Source of the DNA: Actinophytocola sp963729115
GTDB lineage: Bacteria; Actinomycetota; Actinomycetes; Mycobacteriales; Pseudonocardiaceae
Assembly (NCBI GenBank): GCA_963729115.1
Contig: CAVSMR010000021.1
Location: 1 to 64,000 of the forward strand
Length of the DNA: 64,000 nucleotides
Direction: 5' to 3'
The translations under genes were made by a program, and so were the position numbers. Positions within the stretch are counted from its first letter, which is position 1. Each line of letters starts with the position of its first letter. This document shows, in pieces, positions 18,857-26,069 of this stretch. The notes under the pieces are model-generated. The model was not told the origin of the DNA. It saw only the letters and a program-made list of their open reading frames with translations, and ran no database searches.

Positions 18857-19753
18857 ATGAACGACACACGGCTGCGAATGGGACTCGTCGGTGCCGGACC
18901 ATGGGCACGCAAGGTGCACGGCCCGGGGGTGGCCGGCCACCCCGGCACGGACCTCGTCTCGGTGTGGGCCCGCCGGCCGGACGCCGCGGCCGAGGTCGCC
19001 GAGCTCACCGGCGCCACGCCGGTCGCGGACTTCGACGACCTGCTCGCCACGGTCGACGCGGTCACCTTCGCCGTGCCGCCCGCCGTGCAGGCGCCGCTCG
19101 CGCTGCGGGCGCTCGAGGCCGGCAAGCACCTCGTCCTGGAAAAGCCGCTGGCGGGCACCGTCGAGGAGGCCGAAGGGCTCGTCGCCGCGGCCGAGCGGGC
19201 CCAGGTCACCACGCTGATGATGCTGACCTTCCGCTACGCGCGGGAGACGATCGACTGGCTAGACGAGGTGCACCGGCTCGGCGGCTGGCACGGCGGCTCC
19301 GCGCGCTGGATGTCCGCCACCCTGCTCGACACCAAGTACGACTTCTCCCGCTGGCGCCACGACGGCGGCGCGCTCGCCGACATCGGCCCGCACGTGTTCG
19401 ACCTGCTCGACGCCGCGCTAGGCCCGGTCACCGAGGTCGTGTCCGCGCACTTCGCCGAGCCCGGCCGCGTCTGGCACGTCCTGCTCGGCCACGCGGGCGG
19501 CGCGACGAGCACCTCGACGCTGACCATGCACACCCCGGCCGACCCGCCGATCAACGACTTCACCGTGTTCGGCGCGAACGGCTACCGCGAACTCGACGCA
19601 ACCGGCGACGCATCCACGCGCTACGCGGCCCTACTCGACGAGTTCACGGCAATGGTCCGCACCGGCCGCACCGAACACCCCGTCGACATCCGCCGCGGCC
19701 TGCACATCCAACGCCTACTGCAGGCAGTCACCGACACGATCACCGGCGGGTAA
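18857..19753 (+). CDS. Gfo/Idh/MocA-family oxidoreductase
   Basis: 298 residues. The N-terminal Rossmann motif is MGLVGAGPWARKVHGP and the conserved catalytic EKPL motif appears in HLVLEKPLAGTVEEA. Further on, GGALADIGPHVFDLL carries the GG..D.G.H.D pattern. These enzymes oxidise or reduce sugars, inositols or related compounds with NAD(P). The gene is divergent from the Nudix-MBL pair. Its last 180 bases are repeated in decayed form just downstream. Confidence 0.9.
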   Translation: MNDTRLRMGLVGAGPWARKVHGPGVAGHPGTDLVSVWARRPDAAAEVAELTGATPVADFDDLLATVDAVTFAVPPAVQAPLALRALEAGKHLVLEKPLAGTVEEAEGLVAAAERAQVTTLMMLTFRYARETIDWLDEVHRLGGWHGGSARWMSATLLDTKYDFSRWRHDGGALADIGPHVFDLLDAALGPVTEVVSAHFAEPGRVWHVLLGHAGGATSTSTLTMHTPADPPINDFTVFGANGYRELDATGDASTRYAALLDEFTAMVRTGRTEHPVDIRRGLHIQRLLQAVTDTITGG

Positions 19754-19770
19754 CCCCCGCCCTCCGGCAT

Positions 19771-20215
19771 AGGCGCGGCCTGCACATCCAACGCCTACTG
19801 CAGGCAGTCACCCACACGGTCACGAAGAGCGGCGCGCGCGGCCACGTCGCCGGCGGGTAACCCCGCCCTCCGGCAAGGGCACGAACGGCCACCGCGAACT
19901 CGACGCGACCGCGCGCTTACGCCGCCCTACTCGACGATTTCACGACGATGATCCGCACCGGCCGCACCAACACCCGTCAACGTCCACCGCGGCCTGCACA
20001 TCCAACGCCAACTGCAGGCGGTCACCGTCACGGACAGCGGCGCGCCTACTCGACGAGCACGGCGATGGTCCGCACCAGCCGCACCAAGCACCCTTCGACA
20101 TCCACCGCGGCCTGCGCATCCAGCGCCTACTGCAGGCGGTCACCGACACGGTCACCAACAGCGGCGCGCGCGGTCAGGTCGCCGGCGGGTAACCCCGGCC
20201 CTCCGGCTTGGGCGG
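19771..20215 (+). repeat. Three decayed copies of the 3' end of the upstream oxidoreductase gene
   Basis: The segment around CGCGGCCTGCACATCCAACG recurs at about 19772, 19992 and 20106, each followed by an ACTGCAGGC-GTCACC stretch. Two copies also keep the upstream part (CTACTCGACGA, ATGGTCCGCACC or ATGATCCGCACC). The end of the gene, GGCGGGTAACCCC then CCCTCCGGC, recurs at 19852 and 20185. None keeps a long open frame. The last copy contains the stop codon of the convergent gene 20174-21700. Confidence 0.85.
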
Positions 20216-21700
20216 CGTGCCGTTGATCGTCATCGGTCCGCTGCCGGAGCGCTGTGGGTCGAAGCCCGGCTTGCCGTGCCGGCCCGACCAGGAGCCGGCG
20301 GACGTGCTGCCCTCCTCCTGGTTCTCCCGGCGCGCCAGCTCGTCCTGCAGCTCCCGCAGCAGGTTGCGCTCCTGGGTGTTCAGGATGTCGTCGCCGAACG
20401 TCGCGGCGTGGTTGTCCTTGCTCGCCGGGACCAGGCGCGGGCGCGTGGCGTCCTTCGACTTCGGCCGGCGGCGCGGGGATGGCCGCGAGATCGACGGCGT
20501 CGAGGCGCTCAGCGCGGACGAGGACCGCTCGTCGTTCGCGGGCTCGTCCGCCACCGGCTCCGGCCGCGCGAACACGGCGGTCTCCTCCGCGGAGTTCGGG
20601 CGCGGCACCGGCCGGCCGGCACGCGGCATGCCGACCGGTGGCGGCAGCGGCTCGGCGTCGGGCAGGAACGGCGCCGCGACCTGTGGCGCGTCTGCCGGCC
20701 GGAGCTCGACCGGGGGCGGCAGCATGCGCTCACCCGACCCGGAACGGTGCAGCTCGATGGGCGGCGGGAGCGAGCCGTGCGGCGGGGTCGGCATCGCGCC
20801 GGCCGGGTCGCGGTGCAGCTCGATCGGCGGGGGCAGCTCGGCCGGCAGCTCGTCCATGCGGCGCGGCTCGGCCGCCTGGGGCAGCTCGATGGGTGGCGGC
20901 AGCGTGCGTTCATCGGCCCGCGGCATCTCGATCGGCGGCGGGAGAGGGCGCTGCCCTTCGGCCGGCGCCCCCATGGGCACCGGCTGGTCGTGCCGCTGCT
21001 CGGCACCGAACGGTTGCGTTCGGACCGGCTCTACCGGACTCAATCGCGGCGTGTGCACCGAGTCCGGTTCAGCGAAAGGGACCTGCCGCGCGCAGCGCAT
21101 CGCCTCCTGGTGGTAGTCGCCCGGCTGGTTGCCGTCCACCAGCACCTCGACCGACGCCCGGATGCCCGCGCGGCGCAGCGCGTACTCGACGCGGTAGGCG
21201 GTCGCCGGGGCGAACCCGCCCGGACCGACCCCGACCAGCACGACGCGGTGCGGCACCGGACCGGACACCGGACCAGCCGGCGTCAGCCGCCACACGCACC
21301 ACACCGAGCGCACGTCCGGCAGCACGTCCAGCACCGGCCGGATGGCCTCCGCGACGCCCCGGTCCGGCTCCCGGCCGTCGACCGGGCCGACCGCGAAGCG
21401 GTGGCGGGCCACCGGCGCGGGATCCCGCACCTGGACCCGATCGATGACCGACTGGTCGAGGTAGGTGTCGGCGAACAGCGACTCCAGCTCGCGCTGGTGG
21501 GCCTTGGCCAGCGTGACCCGGCCGGCCACGAGGCAGCCGGCGACGAACTCGAGCGAGCGGTCCAGCTCGGCGGACGCGAGCATCTGGCGCGCGTCGGCCA
21601 GTGCGTCGTCGTCCAGCCGGCCGGCGAGGCTCAGCAGCAGCTCATGTATTCGGATCGGCAACGCGACACCCGGCCTGTTCCCTCTGGACACCTGGGTCAA
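20174..21700 (-). CDS. Unknown protein with N-terminal paralogue domain and proline-rich LPPPIEL repeat tail
   Basis: 508 residues from TTG 21700, chosen for the AAGGAG ribosome binding site seven bases upstream; no upstream ATG has one. Residues 1-220 resemble the whole 202-residue upstream neighbour (shared HELLLxLAGRL start and an SVEVLVDG...YHQEAM ending). Residues 235-390 hold six copies of a roughly 22-residue unit built on LPPPIEL or LPPPVEL, likely unstructured or polyproline. The C-terminus is basic, then charged and helical (NTQERNLLRELQDELARREN). No signal peptide or membrane helix. Function unknown. Its last codons lie within the decayed repeat described at 19771-20215. Confidence 0.75.
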   Translation of the reverse strand: MTQVSRGNRPGVALPIRIHELLLSLAGRLDDDALADARQMLASAELDRSLEFVAGCLVAGRVTLAKAHQRELESLFADTYLDQSVIDRVQVRDPAPVARHRFAVGPVDGREPDRGVAEAIRPVLDVLPDVRSVWCVWRLTPAGPVSGPVPHRVVLVGVGPGGFAPATAYRVEYALRRAGIRASVEVLVDGNQPGDYHQEAMRCARQVPFAEPDSVHTPRLSPVEPVRTQPFGAEQRHDQPVPMGAPAEGQRPLPPPIEMPRADERTLPPPIELPQAAEPRRMDELPAELPPPIELHRDPAGAMPTPPHGSLPPPIELHRSGSGERMLPPPVELRPADAPQVAAPFLPDAEPLPPPVGMPRAGRPVPRPNSAEETAVFARPEPVADEPANDERSSSALSASTPSISRPSPRRRPKSKDATRPRLVPASKDNHAATFGDDILNTQERNLLRELQDELARRENQEEGSTSAGSWSGRHGKPGFDPQRSGSGPMTINGTPPKPEGRGYPPAT

Positions 21701-21741
21701 GGTCGGCTCCTTCCGCTCGTCTTGTTCGGACGGACAGCGGT

Positions 21742-22350
21742 TCAGCCCTGGTACACGACCATCCCGGGCAGCAGCGGCTCGGACGCCGCGAGGGCTGCCT
21801 GGTGGTAGGGCGGGAGGTCGATGCCCTCCGGCATGACCTCGACACCCGGTTCGTGCGATCCAAGCGCCCGCAGCACCCGCTGCAGCTCCCCGGTCAATCG
21901 AGCGCAGCCGGCTGTAGCGGTGACGAGCACGATCCTGGAGGCCGGGCCGATGCCCGACCGGTGCCGTCGCCAACTCCCACGCACGTCGACCAACTCGGGA
22001 CGACCGTGCAGGATCGCCCCGAGCACTACCGCTTCAGAGTCGCCCAAATTCACCCGTTCGGGCGACTCCGAGGTAAATGTGTAGTCGACTTCGTCGATTT
22101 GGTCCACCCAGGGCACGGCGTGCAGCCGGCCCGCGTCCGCGCCCACGTCGAGCAGAGCGGCGTTGAGCAGCACAGACTCGTGCGCCGTGATCGCGACCCG
22201 CTCCCGCAGGAGGGTGAGGGGCAGCGCGCGGGCGAGCGCGTCGATCGCGCCGCCGGCGAGCCAGTCACGCAGCCGCCACAGCTGGCGGTCGGGTAACCGG
22301 CCGGCGAGCCGGAGAAGAAGCTCGTGACAGGGTTCTTCCATCTCGGGCAC
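21742..22350 (-). CDS. Unknown actinobacterial protein, paralogue of the downstream gene
   Basis: 202 residues, soluble. It starts PEMEEPCHELLLRLAGRLPD, which aligns with the N-terminus of the downstream protein, and both end in a VEV.....YHQ.A segment before position 200. The two genes are 41 bp apart in the same orientation and probably arose by duplication. No catalytic motif is visible. In comparison the downstream copy has gained the proline-rich tail. Confidence 0.75.
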   Translation of the reverse strand: MPEMEEPCHELLLRLAGRLPDRQLWRLRDWLAGGAIDALARALPLTLLRERVAITAHESVLLNAALLDVGADAGRLHAVPWVDQIDEVDYTFTSESPERVNLGDSEAVVLGAILHGRPELVDVRGSWRRHRSGIGPASRIVLVTATAGCARLTGELQRVLRALGSHEPGVEVMPEGIDLPPYHQAALAASEPLLPGMVVYQG

Positions 22351-22367
22351 TTCGGTCCTCCCGGTTG

Positions 22368-22832
22368 TCAGGACACCTCGACGATCAGCTCGACCTCGAC
22401 CGGCACGCCCAGCGGCAGCTCGGCGACCCCGACGGCGGAGCGCGCGTGGCGGCCCGCGTCGCCGAAGATCTCCCCCAGCAGCTCGGACGCGCCGTTGACC
22501 ACCGCCGGCTGGCCGGTGAAACCCTCGGCCGAGGCGACGAACCCGACGACCTTGACCACCCGCGTGATCGCGTCGACGCCGACCAGGGCGTGCACCGCGG
22601 CCAGCGCGTTCAGCGCGCAGGTACGGGCGTGGCCCTTGGCCTCCTCCGGGCTGACCTCCTGGCCGACCTTGCCGGTGGCCGCGATCGTCCCGCCGACGAA
22701 CGGCACCTGGCCCGCGGTGTAGACCAGGTTCCCGGTCCGCACGGCGGGCACGTACGCGCCGGCCGGGGCGGGCACGTCGGGCAGCTCGATGCCGAGCTCC
22801 CCGAGCCGGTCACTCCAGCCCACGTCAGGCAC
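22368..22832 (-). CDS. RidA (YjgF/YER057c/UK114) family deaminase
   Basis: 154 residues. LVYTAGQVPFVGG and the final GVAELPLGVPVEVELIVEV match RidA proteins, which hydrolyse reactive enamines and imines formed by PLP enzymes. It is the longer actinobacterial form. The canonical Arg of the RidA active site is not obvious (FVASAEGFTGQP), so activity may differ. GTG 22832 overlaps the stop of the DUF4177 gene by 8 bases, as in the Rv3678 locus. Confidence 0.85.
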   Translation of the reverse strand: MPDVGWSDRLGELGIELPDVPAPAGAYVPAVRTGNLVYTAGQVPFVGGTIAATGKVGQEVSPEEAKGHARTCALNALAAVHALVGVDAITRVVKVVGFVASAEGFTGQPAVVNGASELLGEIFGDAGRHARSAVGVAELPLGVPVEVELIVEVS

Positions 22833-22983
22833 CCTTCGGCCGCTTGAGGTAGGCCACCATCTGCTCGCCGGTCGGGCCGGGAAGTACGGTCACCAGCTCC
22901 CAGCCGTCCTCGCCCCACTGGTCGAGGATCTGCTTGGTCGCGTGGATCAGCAGCGGCACGGTCGCGTACTCCCACTTCGTCAT
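22825..22983 (-). CDS. DUF4177 small protein (Rv3678A-like)
   Basis: 52 residues: MTKWEYATVPLLIHATKQIL, then DQWGEDGWELV and QMVAYLKRPKGA. The KWEY...GWELV...YLKRP pattern is DUF4177. Role unknown. It lies between RidA and the divergent membrane protein, the same neighbourhood as in mycobacteria. The start at ATG 22983 rather than any upstream codon fits the family length. Confidence 0.85.
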   Translation of the reverse strand: MTKWEYATVPLLIHATKQILDQWGEDGWELVTVLPGPTGEQMVAYLKRPKGA

Positions 22984-23081
22984 GGACGGGGACGTTACCC
23001 GGCCGGGGCCCGCCTGCGGGCGCGGCCTGGCCGACCGCAGGCGCCCGGCCCCGCCGTGCACGGCAACCGTCGCGCCGCGGG

Positions 23082-23087
23082 TACGGT
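23082..23087 (+). promoter_or_regulatory. -10 hexamer TACGGT, leaderless start
   Basis: TACGGT ends six bases before GTG 23094 with no ribosome binding site between. Confidence 0.5.
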
Positions 23088-23093
23088 TGCCGC

Positions 23094-23345
23094 GTGGAAG
23101 GCTGGCGAGTGATCGCGACCGTCCTGCTCGCGGTCGCCGGGTTCGTGATCGTCCTGCTCACCATGGCGAAGACGCGCGACCGCCGGGAGGCCACGAGCGG
23201 CACCGTCGCGGTCAGCGGCGCGATCGCCTTCACGCTCCTCGTGGTGCTGTGCGTGCTGACGCTGACCGTGCTGTCGCCGACCGTCACGTGGATCCTCGTC
23301 GGGGCCGTCGGCGCCACCGTCACCGTGATGCTGCTCGCTAGTTGA
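23094..23345 (+). CDS. Small membrane protein with two helices
   Basis: 83 residues. Helix 1 is VIATVLLAVAGFVIVLLTMA (about 6-25) and further hydrophobic stretches run from IAFTLLVVLCVLTLTVL to WILVGAVGATVTVMLL, so two or three spans. It has a short basic loop (KTRDRREA). Not recognised. It sits before the ArsA-like pair but has its own leaderless-type promoter. Confidence 0.6.
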   Translation: MEGWRVIATVLLAVAGFVIVLLTMAKTRDRREATSGTVAVSGAIAFTLLVVLCVLTLTVLSPTVTWILVGAVGATVTVMLLAS

Positions 23346-23378
23346 GCGCCTGTCGGGCACTGCTCCGAACAGTCCACA

Positions 23379-23384
23379 TACCCT
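23379..23384 (+). promoter_or_regulatory. -10 hexamer TACCCT, leaderless start
   Basis: TACCCT ends six bases before GTG 23391. This spacing is why 23391 is preferred to the adjacent GTG at 23388. Confidence 0.5.
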
Positions 23385-23390
23385 GATGTG

Positions 23391-24392
23391 GTGACCACCT
23401 CCACGCCCTGGCCCGAGCCGATTTCCCGGGCGCGCCTGCACGTGGTCACGGGCAAGGGCGGCACGGGCAAGACGACGGTCGCCGCCGCCCTCGCGCTGGC
23501 GCTTGCGACCGGCGGGCGGCGGGTGCTGCTCATCGAGGTCGAGGGGCGACAGGGCATCGCCCAGCTCTTCGACACCCAGCCGCTGCCCTACGAGGAGAAG
23601 CGGATCGCGTCCGCGCCCGGCGGCGGCGAGGTCCGCGCGCTGCACGTGGACGCAGAGGCGGCGCTGCTCGAGTACTTCGCGATGTTCTACAACCTGGGCT
23701 TCGCCGGCCGCACGCTGCGGCGCATGGGCGCGATCGAGTTCGCCACCACGCTGGCGCCGGGCCTGCGCGACGTGCTGCTGACCGGCAAGGTCAAGGAGAC
23801 CGTCGGGCGCACCGACGAGCACGGCCGGCACGTGTACGACGCCGTCGTGCTCGACGCGCCGCCCACCGGACGGATCGTGAAGTTCCTCGACGTCACCAAG
23901 GCCATGGCCGACCTCGCGAAGGTCGGCCCGATCAAGGGCCAGAGCGACGGCGTGGTGCGGCTGCTGCACTCGCAGGACACCGCCGTGCACCTGGTGACGC
24001 TGCTGGAGGAGATGCCGGTCCGGGAGACCATCGAGGCGGCCGCCGAGCTCGCCGCGGCGGAGCTGCGGCCCGGCGCGGTGATCATCAACCGGGTCCGCCC
24101 ACCGCGGCTGCCGGCCCGCTCGGTCCCGCCCGCCGCGGGCGGCCGGGTGGACGCGTCCCGCGTGCGGGCCGGCCTGACCAGCGCGGGCCTGGACCTCGCG
24201 CCCGAGGACGTCGACGGCCTGGTCGACGAGACCGTCGAGCACGCCATCCGGGTGCTCGCCGAGCAGAACGCCCGCGTACAGCTCACGGAGGTCGACCTGC
24301 CGGCGATCGAGCTGCCGGACATCACCGACGGCGTCGACACGGCGGCGCTCTACGAGCTGGCCGAGGTCCTGGTCGACCAGGGGGTGCGATGA
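23391..24392 (+). CDS. ArsA/GET3-like ATPase, first of pair (Rv3679-like)
   Basis: 333 residues. The deviant Walker A GKGGTGKTT is at 21-29, followed by LLIEVEGRQGIAQLF (switch I region) and VVLDAPPTGRIVKFLDV (Walker B/switch II). It belongs to the Rv3679/Rv3680 pair, which are GET3-like ATPases linked to handling of membrane-associated substrates in mycobacteria. The stop overlaps the start of its partner by 4 bases (ATGA), so the two subunits are made together. The C-terminal half is divergent from true arsenite pumps and lacks the metal-binding cysteines. Confidence 0.9.
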   Translation: MTTSTPWPEPISRARLHVVTGKGGTGKTTVAAALALALATGGRRVLLIEVEGRQGIAQLFDTQPLPYEEKRIASAPGGGEVRALHVDAEAALLEYFAMFYNLGFAGRTLRRMGAIEFATTLAPGLRDVLLTGKVKETVGRTDEHGRHVYDAVVLDAPPTGRIVKFLDVTKAMADLAKVGPIKGQSDGVVRLLHSQDTAVHLVTLLEEMPVRETIEAAAELAAAELRPGAVIINRVRPPRLPARSVPPAAGGRVDASRVRAGLTSAGLDLAPEDVDGLVDETVEHAIRVLAEQNARVQLTEVDLPAIELPDITDGVDTAALYELAEVLVDQGVR

Positions 24393-25510
24393 GCACGCTC
24401 GACATCGACGAGCTGATCGACGACCCCGACATCCACGTCGTCGTGTGCTGCGGCTCCGGCGGGGTCGGCAAGACGACCACGGCCGCCGCGATCGCGCTGC
24501 GCGCCGCCGAGCGCGGGCGCAAGACGGTCGTGCTGACGATCGACCCGGCCCGCCGCCTCGCCCAGTCCCTCGGCCTGCGCGAGCTGGGCAACACGCCCAA
24601 GGAGGTCGAGGTCGACGGCTTCGAGCCGGCCGGCCAGCTCGCCGCGATGATGCTGGACATGCGTCGCACGTTCGACGACATGGTGCTCGCGAACGCCGGC
24701 GAGAAGCGGGCGCAGGAGGTGCTCGCGAACCCGTTCTACAAGACGATCTCCAGCTCGTTCTCCGGCACGCAGGAGTACATGGCGATGGAGAAGCTGGGGC
24801 AGCTCGCCGCCGAGGGCCGCTGGGACCTGATCGTCGTCGACACCCCGCCGAGCCGCTCCGCGCTGGACTTCCTGGACGCGCCGCAGCGGATGTCCTCCGC
24901 GCTCGACGGCCGCATGATCCGGCTCCTGTCCGGGCCGGCCCGGACCGGCGGCTGGGGTCTACGGAAAGTGGTCGGCACCGGCATCATGCTGTTCGCCAAG
25001 GCCGTCTCGACGATCGTCGGCGGCCAGCTACTCGCCGACGCATCCGCCTTTGTGCAGGCGTTCGACAGTATGTTCGGCGGATTCAAGCAAAGGGCCAGAA
25101 AGACCTATGAACTACTCCGTTCGGGCGGCACGGCCTTTCTCGTGGTGGCCACGCCCGAGCCGGACGCCCTGCGCGAGGCGAGCTACTTCGTGGACCGGCT
25201 CGCCTCCGACGACATGCCGCTGTCGGGCCTGGTGATCAACCGGACCCACCCCGTCCTGACCAAGCTCACCGCGTCGCGGGCCATCGCCGCGGCGGACAAC
25301 CTCGAGCGCGCCGGCGACGCACCGCTGGCCACCGCCGTCCTCCGGCTGCACGCCGACCGGGTGGCCGTGCACCAGCGCGAACGCCGCCTGCTGGCCCGCT
25401 TCACCAAGGCGCACCCGTCCGTGCCCGTGGTCAGCGTCCCGGCCATGCCCGCCGACGTGCACGACCTCGCGGGCCTGCGCGGCATCGGCGAGCGGCTGGC
25501 TGGGAGCTGA
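24389..25510 (+). CDS. ArsA/GET3-like ATPase, second of pair (Rv3680-like)
   Basis: 373 residues. Walker A is CGSGGVGKTT at 21-30, then VVLTIDPARRLAQSLGL and IVVDTPPSRSALDFLDAP. The hydrophobic helix region VGTGIMLFAKAVSTIVGGQLLADASAF resembles the substrate-groove segment of GET3-like proteins. It probably forms a heterodimer with the upstream subunit, inferred from the gene overlap. Its 3' end is 9 bp from convergent whiB4. Confidence 0.92.
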   Translation: MSTLDIDELIDDPDIHVVVCCGSGGVGKTTTAAAIALRAAERGRKTVVLTIDPARRLAQSLGLRELGNTPKEVEVDGFEPAGQLAAMMLDMRRTFDDMVLANAGEKRAQEVLANPFYKTISSSFSGTQEYMAMEKLGQLAAEGRWDLIVVDTPPSRSALDFLDAPQRMSSALDGRMIRLLSGPARTGGWGLRKVVGTGIMLFAKAVSTIVGGQLLADASAFVQAFDSMFGGFKQRARKTYELLRSGGTAFLVVATPEPDALREASYFVDRLASDDMPLSGLVINRTHPVLTKLTASRAIAAADNLERAGDAPLATAVLRLHADRVAVHQRERRLLARFTKAHPSVPVVSVPAMPADVHDLAGLRGIGERLAGS

Positions 25511-25519
25511 AACCCCAGG

Positions 25520-25825
25520 TCAACCCACCCGCACGTCCTCGTCGTCGTCCGCGTGGTTGGCCTTCGCCGTTTCCAGCACCTCGAGCCAGGACGTCACGTC
25601 CGGCCGGCGCCGTAACAAGGCACGCCGCTCGCGTTCCGTCATGCCGCCCCAGACACCGAACTCGATCCGGTTGTCCAAGGCCTCGGCCAGGCATTCCGTG
25701 CGTACCGGGCATGCGATGCACACGAGCTTGGCCTTGCGCTGCTCCTTGCCACGAACGAACAACCCGTCCGGGTCCTCGTCGCGGCACGACGCATTGACTC
25801 GCCAGTCCGCCTGTTCGATGTACAT
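25520..25825 (-). CDS. whiB4: WhiB-family iron-sulfur regulator, WhiB4 type
   Basis: 101 residues. Four cluster-binding cysteines at 14, 36, 39 and 45 (CIACP, TEC) and the GVWGG turn at 57-61, then a basic DNA-binding tail ERRALLRRRPD. WhiB proteins carry an oxygen- and NO-sensitive 4Fe-4S cluster; mycobacterial WhiB4 is a redox-responsive DNA-binding protein. The WhiB4 name rests on location between the ArsA-like pair and ponA2, as with Rv3681c, plus the MYIEQADWRVNASCR start. Confidence 0.92.
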   Translation of the reverse strand: MYIEQADWRVNASCRDEDPDGLFVRGKEQRKAKLVCIACPVRTECLAEALDNRIEFGVWGGMTERERRALLRRRPDVTSWLEVLETAKANHADDDEDVRVG

Positions 25826-26057
25826 AACCCCCGCCCCTACCTGTCGTCGCGACCTTTCACCTCCGGTCCCCCTCAGGTCCGGAGAGCCGACACAAGGAAA
25901 TACGTGTAAAACGCATAACCCGTTCGCTCGGCTGCTGTCGTTGAGACGTTGACGGACTCTAGGCCCCGGCGGTTCCCACTTGTATGAGGGGGTCCACAGC
26001 CGTTACGGAATGTCAATAACTCGGTCGGGTAACGCGAGCTTGATCCGCTCCCCCGCG

Positions 26058-26063
26058 TACCCT
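26058..26063 (+). promoter_or_regulatory. -10 hexamer TACCCT before ponA2, leaderless start
   Basis: TACCCT ends six bases before GTG 26070. No Shine-Dalgarno sequence precedes that codon, which supports a leaderless transcript. Confidence 0.5.
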
Positions 26064-26069
26064 GGTCGC

